Of a stretch of 64,000 bases of DNA, positions 16,920 to 27,359 are shown piece after piece. Each line of letters starts with the position of its first letter. The stretch's first letter is position 1. This stretch comes from Ktedonobacterales bacterium (GTDB lineage: Bacteria; Chloroflexota; Ktedonobacteria; Ktedonobacterales; DATBGS01): positions 1-64,000 of the forward strand of contig DATBHW010000052.1 of assembly GCA_036557285.1 (NCBI GenBank), in the 5' to 3' direction. The position numbers and the translations under genes are program-made. Below the pieces are notes generated by a model that did not search any database, was not told the DNA's origin, and worked only from the letters and a program-made list of their open reading frames with translations.

Positions 16920-16975
16920 TGTAGCGCCGTCTTCCAGGCGGCCAGCCGTTGAGCCGCCTGGAAGGCGGCGCTACA
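16920..16975. repeat. GC-rich palindromic intergenic repeat, complete two-arm unit
   Basis: Arms 16920-16942 and 16953-16975 are near-perfect inverted repeats (one mismatch) around a 10-base loop cagccgttga. The same loop and arms recur at 34856-34917. The unit lies between coxG and the dGTPase gene. Confidence 0.85.
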
Positions 16976-17091
16976 AGTGTATCTGCAAGTGCATCTGATT
17001 ACTGACGTGTGATTCAGCCAACATCGCTGCTATGGTTTTTTTCATAGCAACTTTGCCCTCTCTTGTGCGTTAATAATGATGTAGAGATTCT

Positions 17092-17106
17092 GTGACAATG
17101 TGTCAC
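17092..17106. promoter_or_regulatory. Inverted repeat GTGACA-N3-TGTCAC upstream of the dGTPase gene
   Basis: The two 6-bp arms with a 3-base spacer lie 42 bases before the ATG of the dGTPase gene, in an AT-richer stretch. The placement is operator-like. No regulator can be assigned. Confidence 0.4.
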
Positions 17107-17148
17107 TCTCTCAAGCACTCCATAGACTCTGCTCGCTAGAGGGATAGC

Positions 17149-18237
17149 ATGAGCGATAGCACGCGGGCCATATCAACCGATCAGGGACGTTCTGCGGCTG
17201 CTTTCACGCTGGCCGATGTGCGCCGCCGTCTGGAGGCGAACGAAGCGCGCCTTGCGCCCCTCGCCGCTCGCAGCGCCGCTTCGCGTGGTCGGGCGCGCCC
17301 CGAAGAGGTATCGCCTGTGCGCACCGAGTTCCAGCGGGACCGTGACCGCATCATCCACTCCCACGCCTTCCGGCGTCTGAAGCACAAAACGCAGGTCTTC
17401 ATCGCCCCGCTCGTTGATCACTACGTCACCCGCCTGACCCACACGCTGGAGGTGCAGCAGGTGGCGCGCACCATTGCGCGCGGTCTGAACCTGAACGAAG
17501 ACCTGACCGAAGCGATCTGCCTGGGGCATGATCTGGGGCATGGGCCGTTCGGGCATGTGGGCGAAAAGGTACTTAAAGAACTGGTCTGGCCGGACTTCAA
17601 GCACAACGAGCAAAGCCTGCGTATTGTGGACGTGCTGGAAAAAGGCGGCAGGGGGCTGAACCTGACCTGGGAAGTGCGCGACGGCATCCTGAATCATTCT
17701 AAGGGCAAAAGCGTGGAAGGGCGCGAGCGCGGCCATCCCGCCACGCTGGAGGGGCAGGTCGTCAAAATCGCCGACAGCGTAGCCTATCTCAATCACGACA
17801 TCGGCGACGCCATCCGCGCGCGGATGTTGCAGGTGGAGGATTTGCCGCAAGACTGTCTGGACGTGCTGGGGCGCACGCACGCCAAACGCATTGATACGAT
17901 GGTCTGTGACATCATCGAGCAAAGTTGGGACAAACCAGAAGTGCGCATGAGCGAGCCGGTGCTGGCGGCGACCAATCAGCTTCGCAACTTCATGACCGAG
18001 CGCATCTACTATGCCCGCAGCGCCCTCGAAGATTCGGTGCGCGCCAGCCGCTTGATGGGCGAACTTTGCCGCTATTTCCTGGCTCATCCAGAAGACATCC
18101 CAGAGGACTATCGCAGAGGCTCCCAGGAACGCGGCGAACCCATCGAGCGGGCCGTCTGCGATTATCTGGCCGGCATGACGGATTCTTACGCCATCCGTCG
18201 CTTTTCTGAGTTGTGGATGCCCAATTATCGGGCCTAG
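17149..18237 (+). CDS. dgt: Deoxyguanosinetriphosphate triphosphohydrolase-like protein (HD domain)
   Basis: A 362-residue HD-domain enzyme. The signature RDRDRIIHSHAFRRLKHKTQV is followed by the metal-binding series RLTHTLEVQQVA and AICLGHDLGHGPFGHVGE (HD pair). Later come IADSVAYLNHDIGDAI and a C-terminal helical domain with YLAGMTDSYA. dGTPase-type enzymes hydrolyse dNTPs to nucleosides and triphosphate. It lies directly upstream of a membrane protein gene and dnaG, an order seen in several bacterial phyla. The N-terminal ~60 residues vary in the family. The ATG at 17149 follows GAGGGATAGC. Confidence 0.9.
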   Translation: MSDSTRAISTDQGRSAAAFTLADVRRRLEANEARLAPLAARSAASRGRARPEEVSPVRTEFQRDRDRIIHSHAFRRLKHKTQVFIAPLVDHYVTRLTHTLEVQQVARTIARGLNLNEDLTEAICLGHDLGHGPFGHVGEKVLKELVWPDFKHNEQSLRIVDVLEKGGRGLNLTWEVRDGILNHSKGKSVEGRERGHPATLEGQVVKIADSVAYLNHDIGDAIRARMLQVEDLPQDCLDVLGRTHAKRIDTMVCDIIEQSWDKPEVRMSEPVLAATNQLRNFMTERIYYARSALEDSVRASRLMGELCRYFLAHPEDIPEDYRRGSQERGEPIERAVCDYLAGMTDSYAIRRFSELWMPNYRA

Positions 18238-18304
18238 CATCGTTCTTCTGGGGTGAGCCGTAAAAGCAGCAAGGGTGACGAACGAAGAAAGTTGAAAGGA
18301 TATT

Positions 18305-19243
18305 GTGCCAGGCAGCATCGTTTTTCGTTGGTATGATCGCGCGCAGGCGGATGACATCGCTGGCGCGTGGACGGTGAAGCAGTTGCTGGCGCGCCTGGAG
18401 GCCGACAAAGCCAGCGAGGGGGCGCTGCCGCTGGGGAGGTCGGGGGTAGCGCCCACCGAAAGCCTGGAGCGATTATTGGCAGATATGCGGGCGCGCGGAT
18501 ATGGTGAGACGCCCATTCGCCAGCTTCCGCAGGAACGAGCATCGGACCCGCTCCTGCATTATGAGTTGATCTGCGACGCCTGCACGCAGGCGGAGTGGCG
18601 GGCCAAAGAAGCCTTTTTGATTCGCCATTTCATCGGGCTGCGCCTGGACGCCGGGCAGGAGGGCAGCAGCGCAGCCACAGGCGCGGCGTATCTCTCGCCT
18701 GCCGACCTGGAGGATCAGTACGCGGCCAGCCGCGACGGGCGTTTTCGCTGGCGAGACTGGCCCGCCTTGACCGAGGCGCTGGAGCGCCTGGACTGGACGC
18801 GCTGGAGCGAGACCTTTCGCGCCAGCTATGAAGCGGATAAAGCGACGCGCAAGGCCGGAGTGGAGCGGGCGCTGCGCGACAACTACGCGGCGGTTGAGGA
18901 ACTGCGCCAGCGATTGAAGGAGGGCGAGCAGCACAACTGGACACTGGTTGTCTATAACGCGAACGACGAGCGGCTGCCGTTTCCGCCGCCGCCGTTCCTG
19001 ATGGCGGCAGTGCGCCAGACCGAGGCGGAGGTTGCCGAGGCGCGGCGGGCAGCGGAAGCAACGCTGGCCCGGCGCAGACGCTTCCAACGGATTGTGGTAC
19101 CAATCGTCTTATTGGCCGTGTTTCTGCTGTTGAGCTTTTTGTTTACGCAATCCATTCTTGGCGGGCTGATCGGAACTGCGCTGATTGTTCTCATTATCGC
19201 CACTGTTGTCTATTTCATCATCCGCCCCCAGGCGAAAACGTGA
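18305..19243 (+). CDS. Hypothetical protein with C-terminal transmembrane hairpin
   Basis: A 312-residue protein I do not recognise. The first ~230 residues are charged and mostly helical, with an aromatic segment RFRWRDWPALTEALERLDWTRW. A coiled-coil-like stretch (TEAEVAEARRAAEATLARRRRF) precedes two adjacent transmembrane helices at about 262-305 (VPIVLLAVFLLLSFLF, then GTALIVLIIATVVYFI). It starts with GTG at 18305, 7 bases after GAAAGGA. It ends one base before the alternative TTG start of dnaG, so it is translationally linked to dnaG and probably co-expressed with dgt, dnaG and sigA. Confidence 0.7.
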   Translation: MPGSIVFRWYDRAQADDIAGAWTVKQLLARLEADKASEGALPLGRSGVAPTESLERLLADMRARGYGETPIRQLPQERASDPLLHYELICDACTQAEWRAKEAFLIRHFIGLRLDAGQEGSSAATGAAYLSPADLEDQYAASRDGRFRWRDWPALTEALERLDWTRWSETFRASYEADKATRKAGVERALRDNYAAVEELRQRLKEGEQHNWTLVVYNANDERLPFPPPPFLMAAVRQTEAEVAEARRAAEATLARRRRFQRIVVPIVLLAVFLLLSFLFTQSILGGLIGTALIVLIIATVVYFIIRPQAKT

Positions 19244-19249
19244 TTGCCG

Positions 19250-21343
19250 ATGACCATCATTGAGCAGATCAAAAGCAAACTGGATATTGTCGAAGAGATT
19301 GGCGCGATTGTGCCGCTGAAGAAGTCGGGCAAGGCGTATAAGGGCGTTTGCCCCTTCCACAGCGAGCGCACGCCGTCTTTCTATGTCTTCCCGCAAAGCG
19401 GTACCTGGAAGTGCTTTGGCTGCCAGGAACGCGGCGATATGTTCACCTTTGTGGAGAAGCAGCAAGGGCTGGATTTCAAGGAGAGCCTGGCGCTGCTGGC
19501 TGAAAAAGCGGGCGTGCCACTCGAAGCCTATCAAGAAACGCTGCCAGGCAGCGAGGAAGCCGACCAGGAAGAAGCCGCGCGCCGCCGCCTGCGCCAGATC
19601 AACGAGGCAGCGGCTATCTGGTTTCACCATCTGCTGCTCACGTCGTCTGAAGCCTCTTACGCGCGCCTCTATCTGGATGGGCGCGGCGTGAACCACGACA
19701 GCATCACCCTCTTCCGGCTTGGCTTTGCGCCTGCGGGCGGCGACCTGCTCTGTACCTATCTGCTCAGTCAGGAATACAGCGCGCAAGAGATCATTGCCGC
19801 CGGCCTGGGGCGCGAGCGCGATCCGGCCAGGGAAGGACGCGGCGGCCTCTATGACTACTTCCGCAACCGCATCATCTTCCCCATCCGCGATGCGCGCGGG
19901 CGCACCGTCGGGTTTGGCGGGCGCGAACTGGGCGGCGGCTCGCCCAAATATCTGAACACGCCGCAGACCCCACTCTTCGATAAAAGCGGCATCCTCTATG
20001 GCCTGGACCTGGCGCGCGAAGCCATCAAGCGCCGCGATCAGGCCGTGATCGTCGAAGGCTATCTGGACGCGCTGGTCGCCCATCAATACGGCGAAAAGAA
20101 CGTCGTGGCCTGCATCGGCAGCGCCATCACCGAAAAACACGTTCGCCAGCTCAAAAAGCTTACCAAACGCCTCGCGCTGGCCCTGGACCCCGACGCAGCC
20201 GGAGAAACGGCCACCCTGCGGGGCATCGAAGTGGCGCAGCAGGGCTTCGACCGGGTGATAGCTCCCATGCCCAGCACACCCGATGATCCCAGGGCTAAAG
20301 GCAAAGTACGCGGCATGGTGCGCTTCGAAGAGCAGGTAGACGCGCAGATCACGATCCTGCGCCTGCCGCCCGGCGAAGACCCGGATGAAGTGATCCGGCA
20401 GAGTGTCGGGACGTGGAAGCAGGCGCTTGCCGAGGCGCTGCCGTTAGTTGATTTTCTCTTTGAGGCTCATACCACCGGGCTGCGGCTGGATACGCCGCAA
20501 GGCAAGACTGAAGCGGCAAAACGGCTGCTGCCGGTGCTGATAGAAGTGCGCGACCGGGTGAAGCAGGATGCGTATCTCCGGCGGCTGGCAGGGATGCTGC
20601 GCACCGATGAACGGACGCTCCGCCAGGAGTTGGACAGGCTCCGACGAGGGCAGGCGCGTGAGGGTCGAACTGGTCAACACGCGCCAGAAATAGGACTAAA
20701 GTCCTATATGAACGAAAGGGGTGATGAGCAGACAGAGATAACACACGCTCAGCAAGCACAGGGGGAAGGTCTATTCAAGCTTGTTCCCAAGGCTGGAAGC
20801 CTGGAGGCGCTCTCAAAAGCGATGGAGGAATATTGCCTTGGGTTACTGCTTGCCTGCCCCACGTTAGCTGAAGATGTCTGTGTTATAATAGACGAAGTTG
20901 ATTTTATCGGAACAGAGACACGCGCCCTCTACCACTTCTTTGTCACAGCGCTTCAGAACGGAACTCTCTCTGACACCCAACGCATGCTCTCCACTTTGCC
21001 TGGCATCTTGCAAGAAACTGCGGAGCGCCTGCGACAAGAGGTAGAGATGAGAGAGCGCATGGAGAGCATCAGCCGTATCCGCAGACGGCCCACACACAGG
21101 GCCGGGCATGCGCTCGAAACAAATCCAGTGCTGGACAGCGTTCGTCTCAAAAAGGTTGCCACCAAAGCTGCATATCGGTTGAAACGGGCGCGCTTGAAAG
21201 AAGCGCACAATGAATTGATATACCTGCGACAAGAAGCGGAACAGGCCGGAGATCAAGAAGGGCTGGCGGCGCTGGATCAGCGCAGGAAAGATGTGCTGCT
21301 CCAGATCGAGACCATTGATTCGGCGGTTCCACTGCATAGTTAG
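19250..21343 (+). CDS. dnaG: DNA primase DnaG
   Basis: A 697-residue bacterial primase. The CHC2 zinc-binding domain has C34-x2-H37 and C55-x2-C58. The RNA polymerase core and TOPRIM domain include FGGRELGGGSPKYLNTPQTP, VIVEGYLDALVAHQYG and ALDPDAAGE. The C-terminal helicase-interaction region is long and less GC-rich around 20690-21200. It synthesises RNA primers for replication. The ATG at 19250 is preferred over TTG 19244 directly after the upstream stop. The dnaG-sigA order (with sigA 280 bases downstream) is the macromolecular-synthesis arrangement common in bacteria. Confidence 0.95.
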   Translation: MTIIEQIKSKLDIVEEIGAIVPLKKSGKAYKGVCPFHSERTPSFYVFPQSGTWKCFGCQERGDMFTFVEKQQGLDFKESLALLAEKAGVPLEAYQETLPGSEEADQEEAARRRLRQINEAAAIWFHHLLLTSSEASYARLYLDGRGVNHDSITLFRLGFAPAGGDLLCTYLLSQEYSAQEIIAAGLGRERDPAREGRGGLYDYFRNRIIFPIRDARGRTVGFGGRELGGGSPKYLNTPQTPLFDKSGILYGLDLAREAIKRRDQAVIVEGYLDALVAHQYGEKNVVACIGSAITEKHVRQLKKLTKRLALALDPDAAGETATLRGIEVAQQGFDRVIAPMPSTPDDPRAKGKVRGMVRFEEQVDAQITILRLPPGEDPDEVIRQSVGTWKQALAEALPLVDFLFEAHTTGLRLDTPQGKTEAAKRLLPVLIEVRDRVKQDAYLRRLAGMLRTDERTLRQELDRLRRGQAREGRTGQHAPEIGLKSYMNERGDEQTEITHAQQAQGEGLFKLVPKAGSLEALSKAMEEYCLGLLLACPTLAEDVCVIIDEVDFIGTETRALYHFFVTALQNGTLSDTQRMLSTLPGILQETAERLRQEVEMRERMESISRIRRRPTHRAGHALETNPVLDSVRLKKVATKAAYRLKRARLKEAHNELIYLRQEAEQAGDQEGLAALDQRRKDVLLQIETIDSAVPLHS

Positions 21344-21623
21344 TTTTCAATACCCTCGGCGGGTCGTCATGAAATGGTACTCGTGCCGCGCCAGCCCTGG
21401 CAAGTATACCAGCGAAGGCCAAAGAGGTCAAGGGATTTTGAACGAGTGGAGCGGGAGAACGGCTTCCAACGCAGCGCACAACTCACGGTCTTATTCTTTT
21501 TTTAAGCAGCGCGGCGTTTTGAGCCTGTTCTTTCAGTCTCCTCTCAAAATAACCACACACAACATTACGACGTAGGACGAGCAGTATTCGACATCGCTTG
21601 CTCTTCGTGAGGGGGTTGCCGGA

Positions 21624-23156
<1,533 letters not shown>

Positions 23157-23159
<3 letters not shown>

Positions 23160-23523
23160 CACTCCCTGACCCTTTCGGGAAGGGTCGGGGATTCTTGGTT
23201 CAGCCATCGAACTTAACCGTCCATCACTGCTGATAGAAAGCCAGAGGTTCCATGTCCCCAAGCGTTGCGTCTTCCGAAGAAGACCCGTTCCCGCCTGCCC
23301 GGCGGTACGGAGCCGAACACAATCACACAAGCAGAAAGGCGCCAAGCCGTCAGGCAAGGACTGCGCGCTCTTACGAGCTTCTACGCTTCCTCTCTGCTGA
23401 CTGTTTGCACCGGCAAAAGACGCTAGTGCTTTTACCCAAGGGAACGCTTTACCTTGGAACCTTGAGAAACACTATTCTGTTTTGAAGGTGCAGACCATGT
23501 GGGAAACCCCTTCATGGCAGGCT
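23157..23523 (-). ncRNA. Omega-RNA-like transcript / right-end remnant of an IS200/IS605 element, tnpB absent
   Basis: On the minus strand the segment ends with gaaccaagaatccccgaccc, a hairpin (CCCGACCCTT-cccg-AAGGGTCAGGG, 23163-23190) and gtgtcaa. That arrangement matches the 3' scaffold and TCAA-type right end of IS200/IS605 TnpB omega-RNAs as I know them. The reading frame through it gives SSMAEPRIPDPSRKGQGV, a typical TnpB C-terminal tail. No tnpB body remains. The last bases overlap the sigA stop codon, so any guide would be read from antisense sigA. A consensus promoter lies at its 5' side. The short plus-strand open frame here (23252-23485) is not convincing. Confidence 0.55.
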
Positions 23524-23529
23524 AACGGT

Positions 23530-23558
23530 AGTATAATATGAGCAAACGTTCTTGTCAA
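23530..23558 (-). promoter_or_regulatory. Consensus sigma-70 promoter driving the omega-RNA-like transcript
   Basis: On the minus strand TTGACA (23558-23553) and TATACT (23535-23530) are separated by 17 bases, a near-perfect housekeeping promoter directed into 23523-23157. On the plus strand TATAAT at 23532-23537 may serve as the -10 of the prsW-like gene, so this may be a divergent promoter. Confidence 0.6.
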
Positions 23559-23632
23559 GACAACGGAGGGCGCGGCTTCTCCCCCTATATCTCAAGACCA
23601 GGAACCTGCGCCGCGCAAGATAGGTAACCGGC

Positions 23633-25402
23633 ATGCAAAGCTGCCCAACCTGCGGCGCCCGCATCGGGCTGGAACAACGTTCCTGCCCCACCTGCGGCGC
23701 GCCGCTTTTTCCCTTCCAGGGGCCAGCGCCCAGCATCATGCCAGGGACGGCGCCGCTGGAGGACGCATCTAGAGCCGTTTCACCAAACGGGAACGCGCCC
23801 CAGCCAGCGCCCACATCGGGCAGCGAACGCTGGGGGCCGGGCATCTGGGGGCCAGGCTCGCCGCCGATCAGTGAACCGTCCCCGGCCACACCCGGCCTTG
23901 ATAAACCCGCCCAGGCGATCCCAGGGCAGCCCACGACCCTGCGCGAATATGGCTCAGGCGCCGCGTCCAGGCCATCCCCACCGTATCGCCCGCCTGCTGG
24001 CCCTGGCACGCCGACCTATCCGTCAGCCTATCCAGGGTACGCGCAGCAGCCCGGATACGCGCCCTATCCACCCTATCCGGGCGCGCCTGGCTATCCCTAT
24101 GGCTGGTATCCTCCTATCAGGCCGCCGCGCCCCCCAGGCGAAACCTATCATAAAGTCCTCAGCATCCTCACCCTCGTTGCCTCTTCATTGCTGCTCCTGG
24201 GCGGGTTGGGCGCGATAGGGGTGACATGGCTGCTGGCGTTGACAGGCAACAGTCAAGACCTTTCGATCATCAATTTTCTCATCATGGTCATCCTGGCCGC
24301 GCTCGCGGGCGGCGGCGCCGGAATGTATCATGCCATCCGCGCGCTGATGCGCGATGCATCAGCGCCGTTCAGCCTGCCCAGCTTTTGGGCGCTGCTCGCG
24401 CTCGCTGTGGTGATTCTGGCCGCTGGCATCGCACTCTTTGCCCTGGAACAGCCTACCGGATCGGTAATCCTGATCGAGCCGCTGGTCCTGCTCAGCGGCA
24501 TCGTTCCGGCACTGATGGTGCTGGCCCTGGGGCTGCAACGGCTGCGCTTCAATGTGAGTTGGCGGCGCATCTGGCTGGCCCTGACAAGCGGCGCAACACT
24601 CGCTGTTGGCGCGGGCATCGTGCTTGAGGGCGTGCTGGCGCTCCTGCTGCTTGGGGTCTCTCTCCTGAACATTGGCCCCTCCGCCTTGAACCCCAATAGC
24701 TCATTCGGCACGATTGCTACTCTGGTCCTGATCGCGGTGATAGCGCCGCTGGTCGAGGAAACGACGAAGCAAATCAGCGGATTCTTCCTCTTGCCACGCA
24801 TGAAAGGGCCACAAGAAGCCTTCTTGATCGGGCTGGCGGCTGGCATCGGCTTCGCCATCGTAGAAACAGCGGGCTATATTGGCAGCGCGCAGGCCGACTG
24901 GGTGGGCATCGCCTTTGGGCGCGTGGGCGCGGGACTCCTGCATGGCATGGGCGCGGCGGTGGCCGGAGTTGGCTGGTATTATTTGATAAAGGGCAAGGGC
25001 GCGCGCTGGCGCTGGCGCATTGGCTTCGGCTGCCTGGCCTACGCCTACCTGCAACACGCCCTCTTCAACGGTGGACAAGTGCTGCTGCTGATCGGCTTCA
25101 AGCCCTTGCAGACCTGGCATTTCGATATTTTCGGTCTGCGTCAGGATGCCACCATTCTCTACGCTGGCGGCCTCTATCTCATCATCCTGGGCATCATACT
25201 CCTCGTAACACGCTGGCTGCGTCAGTCGGCTCCGTCTGCCGCCAGCGCCTTACCAGCCGCGCGGCCAGCTCCCAACGTGGCGGCGGCATGGCCCGACGCA
25301 CCAGGGGCCAATAGCCTGAGCGGGCCGATCAGCAGCGCCGCGCCAACCGATACGCTGGGCGTTGGAGAGCCGGGCGGCAGCGAACCAGGAGGCCGCAGAT
25401 GA
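23633..25402 (+). CDS. PrsW-family intramembrane metalloprotease with N-terminal zinc ribbons
   Basis: A 589-residue membrane protein. The N-terminus has two CPTCGA knuckles (C4/C7 and C18/C21), then a Pro/Gly/Tyr-rich cytoplasmic region (60-165) and about ten transmembrane segments. PrsW motifs are in order: PLVEETTKQ, GIGFAIVETAGY, GLLHGMGAA and LQHALFNG, carrying the Glu and His residues expected to bind zinc. PrsW (Gluc-resistant type) cleaves anti-sigma factors in Bacillus; the substrate here is unknown. A second proline-rich membrane protein gene overlaps its end by 4 bases (ATGA). Confidence 0.87.
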   Translation: MQSCPTCGARIGLEQRSCPTCGAPLFPFQGPAPSIMPGTAPLEDASRAVSPNGNAPQPAPTSGSERWGPGIWGPGSPPISEPSPATPGLDKPAQAIPGQPTTLREYGSGAASRPSPPYRPPAGPGTPTYPSAYPGYAQQPGYAPYPPYPGAPGYPYGWYPPIRPPRPPGETYHKVLSILTLVASSLLLLGGLGAIGVTWLLALTGNSQDLSIINFLIMVILAALAGGGAGMYHAIRALMRDASAPFSLPSFWALLALAVVILAAGIALFALEQPTGSVILIEPLVLLSGIVPALMVLALGLQRLRFNVSWRRIWLALTSGATLAVGAGIVLEGVLALLLLGVSLLNIGPSALNPNSSFGTIATLVLIAVIAPLVEETTKQISGFFLLPRMKGPQEAFLIGLAAGIGFAIVETAGYIGSAQADWVGIAFGRVGAGLLHGMGAAVAGVGWYYLIKGKGARWRWRIGFGCLAYAYLQHALFNGGQVLLLIGFKPLQTWHFDIFGLRQDATILYAGGLYLIILGIILLVTRWLRQSAPSAASALPAARPAPNVAAAWPDAPGANSLSGPISSAAPTDTLGVGEPGGSEPGGRR

Positions 25403-26157
25403 GCAGTGGATATTACCCGCAGCCGCCCTATCCGGGCGCGCCCTTTGCGCCCCCACCGCCTGCCGAGCCGCCTCAGAAACCACACAAGCCCTGGCCGTTG
25501 CGCGCGATCAATCGCTGGATGACCATTGGCGCGACAGCGATCACGCTGGTAGCCGTCCTGCTGGCTGTCCTGGCATCCAGAGTCGTAAGCGGCCCGCCTT
25601 CCACCGCAGGCATGACGCTGGCGTATCAGAGCAAGATGACACAGAACACGACGGGCCAACTACGCTGGGACGAAAACAGCGATTGCCAGTTCACCAGTGA
25701 CGGCTATGTCGTGGCCTCGCCAGACCTTGCTCGCTCTGCGCACTGCCAGCTTCAGGGCAGCAGCTATCAAGACTTTACCCTGCGCGTGCGCGTGGTCTAT
25801 GCTGAAGAGAACGCCGTTATTGGCTTCCTTGGCAATGATCGCCTGGCAATCGTTGGCTCCGGGCGCTTCCTTTTCTACCGGAATGACCCTGAAATCGGCC
25901 CGGCCACCTATCTCGTTCCCAGGACAGGGGTCAGCGAGGGATCGGCGGCGCTGCATCCCTCCAGCCTGGGCGTCAGCGAGCGCGCAAACGACATCACCAT
26001 CCAGGTGAAAGAAATGACCTACTCGTTCTATGCCAATGGGCAACTGCTGGCAACGTATACCTCGCCCTTGTTAGAGAATCCTGGTCCTATCTTCCTCGGC
26101 GCAAGTCCTGGGCAGCAGGCGGTGTTCAGCGATATTGCCATTTATATCCCAGGTTGA
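25399..26157 (+). CDS. Hypothetical membrane-anchored protein with ConA-like extracellular domain
   Basis: A 252-residue protein. The cytoplasmic N-terminus is proline/tyrosine rich (YYPQPPYPGAPFAPPPPAEP), there is one transmembrane helix at about 45-64, and then an extracytoplasmic domain of ~180 residues. The phrases YQDFTLRVRVVYAEENAVIGFLG, RANDITIQVKEMTYSFYANG and IFLGASPGQQAVFSDIAIY resemble the jelly-roll pattern of LamG/3-keto-disaccharide-hydrolase-like domains, without visible catalytic residues. It overlaps the PrsW-like gene by 4 bases, so the two are co-translated. It might be a substrate or sensor partner of that protease. Confidence 0.7.
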   Translation: MSSGYYPQPPYPGAPFAPPPPAEPPQKPHKPWPLRAINRWMTIGATAITLVAVLLAVLASRVVSGPPSTAGMTLAYQSKMTQNTTGQLRWDENSDCQFTSDGYVVASPDLARSAHCQLQGSSYQDFTLRVRVVYAEENAVIGFLGNDRLAIVGSGRFLFYRNDPEIGPATYLVPRTGVSEGSAALHPSSLGVSERANDITIQVKEMTYSFYANGQLLATYTSPLLENPGPIFLGASPGQQAVFSDIAIYIPG

Positions 26158-26801
26158 ATTGCGTAGACCTCGAAGCCTGTCGCAGTATCCTGCACCAATA
26201 CTGTGGAAGGCTGCTGGAACAAGATGCGCGCCGCCCACAGATCGCCAGCCGCGCCAGAGAAGTTGCCAATCAGCCCAAGCTGCACATACGGCGCGAGGCC
26301 AGGAGCCAGCAGAATCAACACGATGCCCGCCAGAGAGATCAGCGCCAGCGGCGCCAGCCCCACCGCGAGATAAGCGCCGCGCGTAAACAGTTGATCGGGC
26401 GCGCCACAATAGAGGGCAAAAGGCAGCTTCGCGCCAAAGACGGGCCGCCCGCCCAGCAGGGCAAAAACCAGGCCATGCGCGCCCTCGTGCAGCCCCAATA
26501 CCGCCAGATAGGCCAGGATATTGGCTCCGGCCACCGTCCAGACCTGCGACCAACTGATCGAGCCGCTGGCCGCGCCTGTCTCCAGCCGATAGACCAGCAG
26601 ATTCAGCCCCAGAAAGAAAGCCGCGCCCACCAGAAACAGGTACAGGCTGAGCCGCGCCAGCGTGTACAGATGCTCAGGCCCCAGCGCATCCCAGGCCAGC
26701 AGGCGTTCTACGCGCCCCTCGTTCACGGCTTGCTGGGCCAGGCGACGGCGGCCAGGTTGAAAGCAATGCGCCACGCGCAAAGGCCGGGCTGTCAGCGGCA
26801 T
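26142..26801 (-). CDS. DUF3267-like membrane zincin
   Basis: A 219-residue membrane protein with about four helices. The first catalytic-like motif is HEGAHGLVF (HExxH zincin) and a later NFSGAAGDLWAA provides the Asp-containing motif typical of site-2-protease-like DUF3267 proteins. It probably is an intramembrane or membrane-associated metalloprotease; the substrate is unknown. The start at 26801 overlaps the stop of the upstream NUDIX gene (TGATG), implying coupled translation. The longer frame to 26825 is less likely. The 3' ends of this gene and the plus-strand gene overlap by 16 bases. Confidence 0.75.
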   Translation of the reverse strand: MPLTARPLRVAHCFQPGRRRLAQQAVNEGRVERLLAWDALGPEHLYTLARLSLYLFLVGAAFFLGLNLLVYRLETGAASGSISWSQVWTVAGANILAYLAVLGLHEGAHGLVFALLGGRPVFGAKLPFALYCGAPDQLFTRGAYLAVGLAPLALISLAGIVLILLAPGLAPYVQLGLIGNFSGAAGDLWAARILFQQPSTVLVQDTATGFEVYAIQPGI

Positions 26802-27289
26802 CAGGAGTCCTTTCTCCGCAACCAATCTTGAATGATTTCGATATTCTGCGCGAAAGCCAGTTCAGGCAGGGCATCGGGCGCAAAGAACCCGACGGCGCGC
26901 GTCTCGTGGCCGACAATCAGTTCGCCGCCACGCACGCTGGCGCAGTAGACGACCAGGGCCACGCCGCGCTCCAGATTGGTGTACACGCCCAGCAGACCCT
27001 CCAGGCACACATCCAGGCCAGTCTCTTCTTTGACTTCGCGGATCGCGGCGTCCTCAACTCGTTCGCCCAGGTCCACATAGCCCGCTGGCAGCCCCCACTT
27101 GCCCAGGCCGGGATCAATATCGCGCTGATTGAGCAAAATCGCGCCATCGCGCACGACCAGCGCGCCAGCCGCGATTTTCGGCCCGCGAAAGACAACATGG
27201 CCGCAGCCCGGACAGACTGGCCGCAGCCGACCAAACGCTTCGCGCTCCACCAGCGCATGACCGCAGCGAGGGCAATATTCCATAAGCAT
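26801..27289 (-). CDS. NUDIX hydrolase with N-terminal zinc ribbon
   Basis: A 162-residue protein. The zinc ribbon CPRCGHALVEREAFGRLRPVCPGCGH (shown by its Cys pairs at 6/9 and 26/29) precedes a NUDIX domain with GYVDLGERVEDAAIREVKEETG and the box residues intact. Such short ribbon-NUDIX proteins hydrolyse nucleoside-diphosphate derivatives such as NADH or ADP-ribose; specificity is not readable. The start MLMEYCPRC could be at 27289 or two codons later. It is the first gene of a two-gene operon with the DUF3267-like zincin. Confidence 0.85.
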   Translation of the reverse strand: MLMEYCPRCGHALVEREAFGRLRPVCPGCGHVVFRGPKIAAGALVVRDGAILLNQRDIDPGLGKWGLPAGYVDLGERVEDAAIREVKEETGLDVCLEGLLGVYTNLERGVALVVYCASVRGGELIVGHETRAVGFFAPDALPELAFAQNIEIIQDWLRRKDS

Positions 27290-27359
27290 ACATAACCTGA
27301 AAGGGTAAGAAGAAACGCTGTTTCTTGATTATAGCGCAGCCAGCAACACAACCGGCGGT

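Noticed and set aside
17173-18516. Long minus-strand frame (447 codons) opposite dgt
   Set aside because: It is the complement of a well-supported HD-domain gene; the translation has no recognisable domain and GC-rich codon bias produces such shadows.
23252-23485. 77-codon plus-strand frame downstream of sigA
   Set aside because: No family-like features; the minus strand of the same region better fits an IS200/IS605 omega-RNA remnant.
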